Positions 14,653 to 22,182 of a DNA stretch of 22,191 nucleotides are shown piece after piece. The notes beneath the pieces were generated by a model. The model did not search any database. It worked only from the letters and a program-made list of their open reading frames with translations, and had not been told where the DNA came from. Source of the DNA: Planctomycetota bacterium (GTDB lineage: Bacteria > Planctomycetota > Planctomycetia > Pirellulales > Pirellulaceae); NCBI GenBank assembly GCA_026692885.1, contig JAPLNJ010000981.1, positions 1 to 22,191 on the forward strand, given 5' to 3'. The position numbers were made by a program, and so were the translations under genes. Within the stretch, counting starts at the first letter, position 1. Each line of letters starts with the position of its first letter.

Positions 14653-15442
14653 TACCGGTCTCCTCGGGCAATTGTGCCACCCGGGTAATGCCGCCAACAA
14701 GCGGGCATCGGATTGGGTCGAGGCCATCCTGAGGAGCGGTTCTGAGGATCGGGTTTTCCTGCCCGAAGTCTGTGACTACGAACTCCGCCGTAAATTGCTA
14801 CATCTCATCCAAAAAGGCCAATCAACTCGACGCAGCGTCCAACGACTTAACGATCTCGGCGAGCTATTGGACTACTTACCACTCGACACGTCGACGATGC
14901 GAAAGGCCGCTGAGTTCTGGTGTGACTCGCGATCACGTGGAAATCCGACGGCTTCCAATGAAGCTCTCGATGGCGACGTAATTCTCGCCGCGCAGGCGGC
15001 AGCGGTCAGTGGCACCGTAGTCACGACGAATCGAAAGCATCTGGCGCAGTTTGTGCCTGCTTGTGATCGAACCGAGATACTTTGGGCCTACGCATTCGTG
15101 TGCATTCGCGGTCCAGTCGACAATCTCGCGTTCGACTGGAAAGACCCTTTTGTGGTCCAGGACACGCAAGGTCGCAGTTGGCACTGCCGCCACGAGGCGA
15201 CATGGAACAGTCGTGAAGAGATCAGCGACGGCAAGCAACTTCTTGGTCGACTGATGTCCGATGCTTCCGACTTGAGGCCCATGTATCAAAAGCTGTTCGC
15301 TTCGGGGCATGGGACGACCGAGGGCACGATGCTGAAAATGCCTATCACGATGCGTACGGTTCCCGTTTCGCAACGGGAGATGATTGCGGACTTGGCGGAA
15401 TCACTTGGTGAAGACGACTCGTCCGACGCTTCAGATGAGTGA
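14636..15442 (+). CDS. PIN-domain (VapC-like) protein with C-terminal extension
   Basis: A 268-residue protein. Residues 1-150 form a PIN nuclease domain: MYLLLDTGLL with D6, PEVCDYELRRKLL with E49 (E44 is an alternative), EALDGDVILAAQAAA with D112 and D114, and VVTTNRKHLAQFVP with N132. These are the acidic residues expected to bind Mg2+/Mn2+ and cut RNA. Normal VapC toxins end near residue 130-150; this one continues for about 118 residues without a known domain, including FDWKDPFVVQDTQGRSWHC, a block with EATWNSREEISDGKQLLGRL, and an acidic tail ending SLGEDDSSDASDE. Start chosen at ATG 14636 because it opens directly on the PIN strand; GTG 14624 would add four residues. It overlaps the antitoxin-like gene, so the two are probably one operon. 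Confidence 0.8.
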   Translation: MYLLLDTGLLGQLCHPGNAANKRASDWVEAILRSGSEDRVFLPEVCDYELRRKLLHLIQKGQSTRRSVQRLNDLGELLDYLPLDTSTMRKAAEFWCDSRSRGNPTASNEALDGDVILAAQAAAVSGTVVTTNRKHLAQFVPACDRTEILWAYAFVCIRGPVDNLAFDWKDPFVVQDTQGRSWHCRHEATWNSREEISDGKQLLGRLMSDASDLRPMYQKLFASGHGTTEGTMLKMPITMRTVPVSQREMIADLAESLGEDDSSDASDE

Positions 15443-15491
15443 GGACTGAAGTCCGCCGAGGACGAACTGATTTCGCAGTTGGCTTTCTGGG

Positions 15492-17009
15492 CTACTTCCA
15501 CAGCGACTGGATCAACTCCACGGTGCGGTCGACGAGCACTTGGCCGCCGGGTGGGCCGACGCGGTTGCTTTGCGGAATCGCGCCGTAGCCGCCGCCGCGG
15601 ACCGCCCGTTCGGTCGGCAGATAGGAGCCGCCGCCGGCCAGTTGAATCACCACGGTCTGCGTCGCTGGACTCCGCGCCTGCATGGCGACGCCGTAGTCCG
15701 TGTACAGCTCGAAATCATTGGTCGCAATCGCCACATCGCCCAGGCGGACCACGTGCAACTCCATGAGATACGGTTTCTCCTGCCCGGCCTGCTGCTGCTC
15801 GTACCGCTCGACGACGCGCTGATGCCACCGCATCAACGTGCTCTCGCGGGGATCCTTCGAGAGCTTCTCCGCCTGGGCCTTGGCCTGGGCGCATTCTTCG
15901 GCCGTCACCACGCGGACCGGCAACGCGATCGTCTGCACCCGATGCGCGAAGACCACCTCCGCGTGCTGATCCTGCTGGCCGGCTTCGTAGGCTTCTTCCC
16001 AGGCGCGGTCGAGGCGCCGGGCAATTTCTTCCATGCGTGTCAGCCCGCGCAGTTTCCGCATCCGCTCTTCCGCGGCCTTGCGCACTAACAGGTGCGGCGA
16101 CTGGTCGCCCGCGGCGCCGATCCAGCCCAGCGTCACCAAGCCCTCGCCATGCCGGGCTTGCAGCAGCTTGCGTACGTCGTGCCAGAAGTCGGCGCTGACG
16201 GCCAGATTGCTTTCCACTTCCTGGGCGGTGCAGGCCACGTTGACCGCCGTCGCCAGAAGCTTCTGGTCGTGGTCCCAGAAGAAGATCCCGTGAATGCCGT
16301 GATCCTCGTAGCCTTCGATGCTGCGGAATTCGGGCCGGTTCGTATTGCCGTACATTTCTGCATGGCCGTCGGCGTACACGGCGCGGCGGTTCTGGGCCAC
16401 GACGGCGTGCCCCAACCCCCAGCCCACGCGGCCCGGTTTCCGCGCTTGCCAAGCCTGGACGATCACGTCGCTCAGGCGGCCGAGCAGGAACTCGAAGTAC
16501 TCGGTCGGCTGCATGACGCCGTCCTTGGGAATCTCGTAGGCGCCCTCGACCATCACCGGTGCGGAGTGCGTATGCGTGGCGCTGAAAATCAGCTTGTTCA
16601 CGTCCAAGTCGGGGAGCCGCCCCTTCACGTGTTCCCGGACTTTCTCGATGATCCCGCCGCGGAGCACCGTCAGATCGCAGGCCACGAACACCGCCTGGTC
16701 GCCGCCCTGTGCGCCGCGGCGGCTCTCCAAGGTTAGGGCCGCGGCGATGATCGGCGACTCGACCGCTTTCGAAATGCGGGTATGCATCTGGCCCTGCAAC
16801 GCCACCGGCTTGTCGGGGGTGATACTGATCGTCGCCGCGCCGACCAACAGTTCACAGGCCCCCTGCGGCTTCACATCCGCGGCTGGCTGGGGCGCCGCTT
16901 CCCCGCCCGACAATTGCCGGCCGATGCCGGCGACCAGCCCTCCGGCCCCGGCGACGACAGCCAGATTCAGAAACCGACGACGATCCAGTTCGTGATGCAG
17001 AGGTTGCAT
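15492..17009 (-). CDS. Neutral/alkaline ceramidase-like amidohydrolase, Tat-exported
   Basis: A 505-residue exported zinc hydrolase of the neutral/alkaline non-lysosomal ceramidase N-terminal domain family. The Tat motif DRRRFLNL is at 9-16, followed by a Gly/Ala-rich hydrophobic stretch. Family marks: VGAATISITPD near 56, the metal-binding FSATHTHSAP with H146 and H148, the GDQSPH region, and C-terminal NDFELYTDYG and SYLPTERAVRGGGYGAIP, which supply Glu and Tyr of the kind that complete the zinc site in Pseudomonas ceramidase. Real substrates of planctomycete members are unknown; ceramide is not assured. The ATG at 17009 is preceded by AAGGAGCTTTCG, a leader nearly identical to that of the ThuA-DUF1080 gene. 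It is the third gene of the minus-strand run, 170 bases after the GH89-like gene. Confidence 0.9.
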   Translation of the reverse strand: MQPLHHELDRRRFLNLAVVAGAGGLVAGIGRQLSGGEAAPQPAADVKPQGACELLVGAATISITPDKPVALQGQMHTRISKAVESPIIAAALTLESRRGAQGGDQAVFVACDLTVLRGGIIEKVREHVKGRLPDLDVNKLIFSATHTHSAPVMVEGAYEIPKDGVMQPTEYFEFLLGRLSDVIVQAWQARKPGRVGWGLGHAVVAQNRRAVYADGHAEMYGNTNRPEFRSIEGYEDHGIHGIFFWDHDQKLLATAVNVACTAQEVESNLAVSADFWHDVRKLLQARHGEGLVTLGWIGAAGDQSPHLLVRKAAEERMRKLRGLTRMEEIARRLDRAWEEAYEAGQQDQHAEVVFAHRVQTIALPVRVVTAEECAQAKAQAEKLSKDPRESTLMRWHQRVVERYEQQQAGQEKPYLMELHVVRLGDVAIATNDFELYTDYGVAMQARSPATQTVVIQLAGGGSYLPTERAVRGGGYGAIPQSNRVGPPGGQVLVDRTVELIQSLWK

Positions 17010-17179
17010 TTCGAAAGCTCCTTTTCCTCAGTTCTTGATACTGCAAACGTTGGTGGTCGTAAGATGCCGCACGTACTCAGGCCCCGCAGCGACCGTCACC
17101 GCTTTCCCGCCGGAACCGCTTCACAAGCTCGTCACCCGCGGGACATACTTCGCCACGTACTGGGCAGGAAACTGCCGGG

Positions 17180-18637
17180 TCAATGAGACGTTGCGGCACC
17201 GTCCAGCAGTTCTTTCACCGAACCTTCCAAACGCGTCAACGCCGCGGCCAGCGCCGCTGATTCTCGCGGCGGCTTAGACGCCATCTCCGCCAACGGAGTC
17301 TCGTAGAACTTGTCCGCGATCTGCTTGGCCCGCGACGAGAACTCGGCGGGCCGCTTCCACGGCGACTTGTCGCCCGACTCGATCTTGCCCAGGACCCACT
17401 CCCAGAAGGCGTCCAGCTCGGGCCGGTAGACGTGGCGGACCAACTCGTAATGCTGGCTGCGGCAGTAGCTGTTCTCCGCGTTGGACTTGAGCGTGCGTTC
17501 GCTGTGCGGGTTGATTGTCGGGGCGACTTGATTCAGTGGCGGAGCCCGTTCCAGACGCAGCAGCGAAGCGTGCATGGAGAAGTCGTCGGAGAGGGCGAGC
17601 ACGTCGGCCAAGGTGTCCATCAGACGCCGCGTGAGTTCGGCGCGCTGGCGGAGCGCGGCACCGTTCGCCTGGCCCGCGCGCCAGCTTTCCATCTCCAGCG
17701 CAGCGCGCAGGAACGCGGCCACCAGCGCGCGATTGGCAATCGTGCGGGCCATGTCTAACGCGTCACGCCGCCACAACGGGTTGTCGCCTTGCGGGGCCGC
17801 CAGCTCGGCCAAGCCCGCCAGCACCTCTGGCGCCGGCGTCAGGCCCGTGCAGAAGCGTGCCAGGTCGGCACGCAACCGCGGCAGCCGCTCGGGCGCCAGG
17901 TTCAAGAACGCAGAAGTCGCCAGCAAGCGATACTGCGGTTCGTCGAACCAGACCTGCGCCTCGCCCCGATTGTCGAACCAGTGCAGCAGCTGCGAGGCCG
18001 CCAGGAAGTCGTTCCACAGCGGTTCCATCCGGACGGCCAACTCCGGCGCGTACCGCGTCCGGCAGTACCGGGCCACCGCGGCCGGCAACTCCAGTTCGCA
18101 TGGCTGCCAGCTATTGGCTCCCAGGTACCAATGGGTGATCGTGCCCGTGTCTTCCGGATGCAGCAAGCCACGGTCGCGGGCGTATTGCAGCACCTGTTTG
18201 CGGAGTTCTCCTCGATACTTGAGGGCCCAAAACGAGGTGCGGTCGTCATACGAGCGGTCGACGCCGTCGGGGTCCTTGGCATCAATGGGCGGGTAGGGCA
18301 CTTCGCCCGGAAAGGCCCGCTGAAACAGGTCGTCGATGCCGGTGCGGAGCATGAACAAGTTGAACCGCTTCTTCACGCACCAGTCGATCTCCCGCTGCCA
18401 GCCCTCCAGGTCCCAGTGCTCGGCCTGGAAGCGATGCAAGCCGCGGTGCGCGAAGTAGCGCAAGCCGCGATAGGCAAACCGCGGCTTTTCGATCACGTCG
18501 AGCCCGGCGAAGTCAATCGTATCGCGTTTCGGGATCACGTCGCCGTCCCAGAAATACTCCGTGCCGGCCTGACGGCGGAAGAAGTCGTACACGGCGTAGA
18601 GCCAGACAGTGCGCAGCAGAATTTGCCTGAAGCTCAT
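17180..18637 (-). CDS. GH89-like (alpha-N-acetylglucosaminidase-type) glycosidase, N-terminus short
   Basis: A 485-residue protein that resembles glycosidases of the alpha-N-acetylglucosaminidase (GH89) and alpha-glucuronidase kind. The start contains LYAVYDFFRRQAGTEYFW, a block that in homologues ends an N-terminal domain of over 100 residues; here almost nothing precedes it. Next come FAYRGLRYFAHRG and EGWQREIDWCVKKRFNLFML, matching the opening of the GH89 catalytic barrel, and near the C-terminus SNAENSYCRSQHYELVRHVY then RPELDAFWEWVL, like the terminal helical domain. Catalytic glutamates cannot be assigned with confidence. No signal peptide is present, odd beside exported neighbours, and supports N-terminal loss. 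The start ATG at 18637 has GAGGAG about 8 bases upstream and lies 35 bases after the ThuA-DUF1080 stop, so the frame is translated with that gene. Confidence 0.7.
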   Translation of the reverse strand: MSFRQILLRTVWLYAVYDFFRRQAGTEYFWDGDVIPKRDTIDFAGLDVIEKPRFAYRGLRYFAHRGLHRFQAEHWDLEGWQREIDWCVKKRFNLFMLRTGIDDLFQRAFPGEVPYPPIDAKDPDGVDRSYDDRTSFWALKYRGELRKQVLQYARDRGLLHPEDTGTITHWYLGANSWQPCELELPAAVARYCRTRYAPELAVRMEPLWNDFLAASQLLHWFDNRGEAQVWFDEPQYRLLATSAFLNLAPERLPRLRADLARFCTGLTPAPEVLAGLAELAAPQGDNPLWRRDALDMARTIANRALVAAFLRAALEMESWRAGQANGAALRQRAELTRRLMDTLADVLALSDDFSMHASLLRLERAPPLNQVAPTINPHSERTLKSNAENSYCRSQHYELVRHVYRPELDAFWEWVLGKIESGDKSPWKRPAEFSSRAKQIADKFYETPLAEMASKPPRESAALAAALTRLEGSVKELLDGAATSH

Positions 18638-18672
18638 GCGCGTACTCCTCTGATACCGAAGAATTTGGCCGC

Positions 18673-20283
18673 CTACCGCCTCTGCAAGTGAATGTCCTTG
18701 AATTGGACACGCATCGGCGGGCCTACGTGGACCTGTACGGCCAGCCAGCCGTGGACGAGGCGTTTAGAATCGCGGTCGTCCAATTCACACATCGTCACAC
18801 CGTTGATCTTTAGCACCACGCTGCCGCCTTGGGCGATCACCGTGTAGTCGTTCCAATCCTTGGGTTTGACGGCCTTGAGCAATTCTGCTGGGTCGCCCAG
18901 CGGCGTCGCCTGCTTCTTGCCTTGCTCGTCGATGACGACCTTCTGACCGCGTTCGGCCAATACGTCGCGGAGCAGGTATTCCATGCTGACGCCGGTCCAG
19001 CGACCCGAGGCGTCGAAGTCGGCCTGGGTCCCTACGAGCGGGTCGCCTTGGGTCTGGCCGGGCCGTCGCTTTTGGGCATGATAGTAGATTCCCGAATTGC
19101 CCCCTTCGAGCCGGAACTTCAGCCGCAACTCGAAATTCTCCACCTGGTCTTTCCAGATCAGGAAATTGTTCTCCTTTAGTCCCGTGGCGGTCTTGGTCTC
19201 GCCCGTGATGGATCCGTCTTGCACCGACCAGATCGTGCGGTCGCCGTCCCAACCGTCGAGCGTCTTGCCGTCGAACAGTGAGTAGAAGCCCGGCTCCAGC
19301 CCCGGGACCGGTTGCGTGCCGGGCACGTTCTGACGGACCGGGCGGCTGTCGCGCGACGCGCTGGGAGCCTCCAGGTCGCCTGTCGCGAATTGGATCGCGT
19401 CCAGATAGAACTGGAGCACCTGCGGCGTGGAATAGAGGCTCGCCATGTGGCCGAACGACGTGTTGAAGATCCGCCCTTTCCCGTAGGGCTTAATCCAGGT
19501 GAGGGCAAAATCGGTCTGCTTGCGATCGATCCAACGCGGGCCCATATTGGTCCGCGCCGGATCGATCGACATCAGCACGCGAAGCTTCGACCGGTCGTAC
19601 GGCGGTCCGTACTGGTAGATCTCGTCGGTGATCCTGAAGTCTTTACCGCCAAAGGCCGCCACCAACGGATGCGTCGGCTCCTCGACGGTGACGGCGACTT
19701 CCTCGGTCCACGGGTGTCCCGTGAACGTTGCGCCGAACAGTTCCTTGAACTCGGGCCAGTGATTGTTGCCAGCAATGGCAAAATGGAGGCACACCACCCC
19801 GCCGCCGTTTTCGAGGAAGTCCAAGAAGCTCTTCCGCAGCACCGCTTCCACCTCCTGGGCGTCCGTACCATGCTTCTGCACCGCCGGTTTAGCCAGGTCG
19901 GCCGCCGTGGGTGTGATCCACGGACCGGAAGCGTTGTTCAGCACAATCGCGTCGAATTGCTTGAGATTCTCGGGCGTGTACATGGCGATATCGTCGCTGA
20001 CGACCGGCTGGAAGGCCCCGCTCTCTTCGCCGATGGCCCGCATCCCTTCTTCGCCGTAAGGAATGCAATAGCCCTTGTGCGGATCCTTGTCCATGAGGTG
20101 GGGTGGCGTGTTCCAGATCAACACGCTGCGAGGTTCTTTCGGCGCGACGCGGGGCCTGACTTCCTTGGCCGCCTTGCGGATCTGGGCGGCGTGGTGCGGA
20201 TGAATCTGGGCTCGAGCCGCAGCCGATAGCACCCACACCATCGAGCAGGCAAGCAGGGCTGTACAAGCGTGTCGAGTTCTCAT
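18673..20283 (-). CDS. Secreted ThuA-DUF1080 fusion (3-keto-disaccharide hydrolase-like)
   Basis: A 536-residue exported two-domain protein. Residues 1-26 are a Sec signal (MRTRHACTALLACSMVWVLS, cut near ARA-QI). Residues about 45-320 are a ThuA-like glutamine-amidotransferase-fold domain (SVLIWNTPPHLMD, FDAIVLNNASG, FLENGGGVVCLHFA, GRIFNTSFGHM). Residues about 335-535 are DUF1080, the 3-keto-disaccharide hydrolase-type beta sandwich (FYSLFDGKTLDGWDGD, EGGNSGIYYHAQ, WNDYTVIAQGGSV, LNGVT-like KINGVTMCELDDR). These families act in 3-keto-glycoside metabolism together with Gfo/Idh dehydrogenases. The ATG at 20283 follows AAGGAGCTTTCG; an in-frame ATG at 20325 would put 14 residues before the signal peptide. 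First gene of the minus-strand run. Confidence 0.92.
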   Translation of the reverse strand: MRTRHACTALLACSMVWVLSAAARAQIHPHHAAQIRKAAKEVRPRVAPKEPRSVLIWNTPPHLMDKDPHKGYCIPYGEEGMRAIGEESGAFQPVVSDDIAMYTPENLKQFDAIVLNNASGPWITPTAADLAKPAVQKHGTDAQEVEAVLRKSFLDFLENGGGVVCLHFAIAGNNHWPEFKELFGATFTGHPWTEEVAVTVEEPTHPLVAAFGGKDFRITDEIYQYGPPYDRSKLRVLMSIDPARTNMGPRWIDRKQTDFALTWIKPYGKGRIFNTSFGHMASLYSTPQVLQFYLDAIQFATGDLEAPSASRDSRPVRQNVPGTQPVPGLEPGFYSLFDGKTLDGWDGDRTIWSVQDGSITGETKTATGLKENNFLIWKDQVENFELRLKFRLEGGNSGIYYHAQKRRPGQTQGDPLVGTQADFDASGRWTGVSMEYLLRDVLAERGQKVVIDEQGKKQATPLGDPAELLKAVKPKDWNDYTVIAQGGSVVLKINGVTMCELDDRDSKRLVHGWLAVQVHVGPPMRVQFKDIHLQRR

Positions 20284-20396
20284 GGCGAAAGCTCCTTGGC
20301 AGCAAAGGATGTGGTGGAACAGCACGGGATCTGATGACCGTGATATCTAACGTCCCGGTCTGCAACAGGAGGAAGGTACATCCGGCTGCGGCGGCC
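20284..20396. other. Divergent intergenic region, probable operon control region
   Basis: About 110 bases upstream of the ThuA-DUF1080 gene, before the IS630 relic. The operon promoter is expected here, but no clear promoter boxes could be assigned. Confidence 0.3.
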
Positions 20397-20706
20397 AGCA
20401 TCAAACTCACCGAAAAGCAACACGGAATCCTGCAGCAGATGAAGCGTTCGAACACGGCCCCACAGCGGCTCGTGCAGCGGGCGCACTTGATCCTACTGGC
20501 ATTCGCCCACGAACTCAATGTAGTGATCGCCGTCGACCTTGGGTTGGCCCGAAAACAGATCGGTCTGTGGAAAGTTCGCTGGCAAATCATGATACGGTCG
20601 CCAGCGACTCCGACGCGGGCTGGGTGTTCGTAGCGGACAACTTGAATACGCACGCCAGCGAAAGCTCCGTACTCTACATCGCGCGGTTTGAGGGCATCGA
20701 CGATCC
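20397..20706 (+). pseudogene. IS630-family transposase, internally deleted
   Basis: Residues IKLTEKQHGILQQMKRSNTA, PQRLVQRAHLILLAFAHELN and VIAVDLGLARKQIGLWKVRW match the N-terminal helix-turn-helix domain of IS630 transposases (pattern LTxxQRxxLEQ...RTAPQRLVQRARIILLAA...A..LGxxRxTVxxWRxRW). After about 40 bases, in another frame, comes GWVFVADNLNTHASESSVLY then IARFEGIDD, the conserved VVVDNLNTHxSES motif of the DDE catalytic domain. About 150 residues between the two, including the first catalytic Asp, and the C-terminal part are gone. No terminal inverted repeats were found. It is a dead IS630-type insertion. Confidence 0.7.
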
Positions 20707-20939
20707 ACACACGGTGCGCAAGAATTGCTCAGTACCGGAAGGTCGAACGCGACATATTCTGCACGCAGGTCGAGGTCCGAGCGATTTCTCGCGGGCGGTC
20801 CTACCTCCAGCAGACCCACGCCAGGCCGCGACTCGCAACAACCTGCCTGAGAATGATCTCAGTGGCGGGGTTCGGCATGCGGCTTGCAAACAGAATCGTA
20901 CGGTGTATCGAGCTAGTGATTTGTCTAAAGGAGCATGGT

Positions 20940-21869
20940 ATGAACCTGCGAACAAATTTGTTGAGAGTCGTGTTGGGATTGTGTGTGTTGGCGGTCGCCG
21001 CCAGCCAGTTGGCAGCTCAAGGCGGCCCGCCCTGGGCCGGGCGCGGTGGCGGCTCTGGTCGAGGTCCGGCCTGGGGCAGCCAGGGTGGCGGGCCAGGCCG
21101 TGGATCGGGATGGACGCGTCAGGGTGGAGGTCCCGATGCGCAATTTGCGGCAGACCGCGACACCTTCCATTTCCTGCTGCAGAACCACGATCAAATTCGC
21201 CGCGAGGTGCAGAACACCAAGCAAGGCGTGGAGACACTGACGGAATCTGATAAGCCGGAAATCGCGGCCAAGATCCAGGAACACGTTGTCGCCATGGCCA
21301 AGCGTGTCGAAGAGCGGCGGCCGATCCACATGCGCGACCCGTTGTTCGCCGAGGTCTTCCGGCACGCGGACAAGATCCATTTGAAGTACGAGAAGACGGC
21401 CAAGGGCGTCCGCGTGATCGAGACCTCGGATGATCCCTACGCGGTCGAATTGATCCAGGCTCACGGGGGCGTCGTTTCCCTGTTTGTGAAGAACGGCTTC
21501 GCTGAGGCGTGGAAGAACCACGAGGTCCCCGGAGCTAGGGGCGTCGCAACGGCGACAGATGGCCCGACTGCGGGCGCCGTCGGTTGTCCCCGCGCAGGTT
21601 GCCCACTGGCAGCCGCTGGCCAATGCCCCCGCGCCACTGCCGACCCGTGTCCGGCCGGCAAGAACTGCCCGTTGGCCCAGCCGTGCCCCGCGGGAAAGGA
21701 CTGCCCCTACGCAAAGGCTTGTCCGGCGAGCAAGGACTGTCCCCAAGCTCAGCAGTGCCCAACCGGAAAGGCCTGCCCCGGCTGCCCCAACGCGGGCACT
21801 TGTCCGCTGAGCAAAACGGAGCCGGCACCTCCGCTGCCGAAGACCGCAGAGAAGCCGGAATCCAAGTGA
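20940..21869 (+). CDS. Secreted protein with Cys-Pro repeat tail
   Basis: A 309-residue exported protein of unknown function. Residues 1-27 are a Sec signal (MNLRTNLLRVVLGLCVLAVA, cut near LAA-QG). Residues 28-66 are Gly/Arg/Trp-rich and disordered. Residues about 70-190 form a conserved helical domain (FHFLLQNHDQIRREV, GVETLTESDKPEIAAKIQEH, RRPIHMRDPLFAEVFRHADK, RVIETSDDPYAVELIQAHGG) recalled from other planctomycete secreted proteins. Residues 216-288 hold 13 cysteines, each followed by proline, in a roughly 12-residue repeat such as CPAGKNCPLAQP, CPAGKDCPYAKA, CPASKDCPQAQQ. This looks like a metal-binding or cross-linking tail. The start ATG at 20940 follows AAGGAG by 7 bases; the frame is open 84 codons upstream through IS630 debris and is not used. 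GC content and codon use match neighbours. Confidence 0.85.
   Translation: MNLRTNLLRVVLGLCVLAVAASQLAAQGGPPWAGRGGGSGRGPAWGSQGGGPGRGSGWTRQGGGPDAQFAADRDTFHFLLQNHDQIRREVQNTKQGVETLTESDKPEIAAKIQEHVVAMAKRVEERRPIHMRDPLFAEVFRHADKIHLKYEKTAKGVRVIETSDDPYAVELIQAHGGVVSLFVKNGFAEAWKNHEVPGARGVATATDGPTAGAVGCPRAGCPLAAAGQCPRATADPCPAGKNCPLAQPCPAGKDCPYAKACPASKDCPQAQQCPTGKACPGCPNAGTCPLSKTEPAPPLPKTAEKPESK
21585..21803 (+). repeat. Coding repeat for Cys-Pro units
   Basis: The codons for residues 216-288 of the secreted protein. The clearest units are three successive 36-base copies encoding CPAGKNCPLAQP, CPAGKDCPYAKA and CPASKDCPQAQQ, followed by a degenerate CPTGKACPGCPN. All 13 Cys are followed by Pro. Confidence 0.85.
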
Positions 21870-21984
21870 AGGCCGCTGGACTGGTGGCACAAGCTGTCGC
21901 TGAGGTTGTGATTTCGTGTGATGCCTGGAGCGATCCCTAAGGAGCGTCGGCGATGAAAAGGTTACACGAGGTGCTCCCCCGCGT
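21870..21984. other. Intergenic, nothing recognised
   Basis: About 115 bases after the Cys-Pro protein stop. No gene or structured element seen before the hairpin at 21985. Confidence 0.5.
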
Positions 21985-22046
21985 CACCTCACTCCCCCGT
22001 TTCGCCCGCGGCGGCTTCGCCGCGGGCGAAACGGGGGAGTGAGGTG
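21985..22046. repeat. Perfect 29-bp hairpin
   Basis: Arms 21985-22013 and 22018-22046 are perfectly complementary over 29 bp, with the 4-base loop GCTT. The arm starts CACCTCACTCCCCCG. No T-run follows on either strand, so it is not a standard intrinsic terminator. A perfect stem this long points to a recently spread palindromic element or a MITE. Confidence 0.9.
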
Positions 22047-22106
22047 TAGGGCTTGTGTGTAGCGACAAACGTAAGTATCCCCCGGGCAAGCCCTCGTCGT
22101 TATACA

Positions 22107-22182
22107 CAAGTTTTCGCTCTGATAGGGCCTGCCACATAGCAGCTCAAGTTTTCGCCCCGATAGGGGCAGCCACATAACAGCC
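22107..22182 (+). repeat. 38-bp direct tandem repeat
   Basis: Two adjacent units, 22107-22144 and 22145-22182, agree at 32 of 38 positions. Each starts CAAGTTTTCG and contains a GATAGGG core and CCACAT. The second unit can form a 5-bp stem GCCCC-gata-GGGGC; the first can form only a weaker version. The array may continue beyond the window edge. Confidence 0.75.

Noticed and set aside
19312..20229. 305-codon plus-strand frame opposite the ThuA-DUF1080 gene
   Set aside because: Arg/Val/His-rich shadow of a well-supported minus-strand gene, with no RBS or domain.
22107..22182. Short CRISPR array
   Set aside because: The units are directly adjacent with no spacers, differ at 6 of 38 positions, and no cas gene is present.
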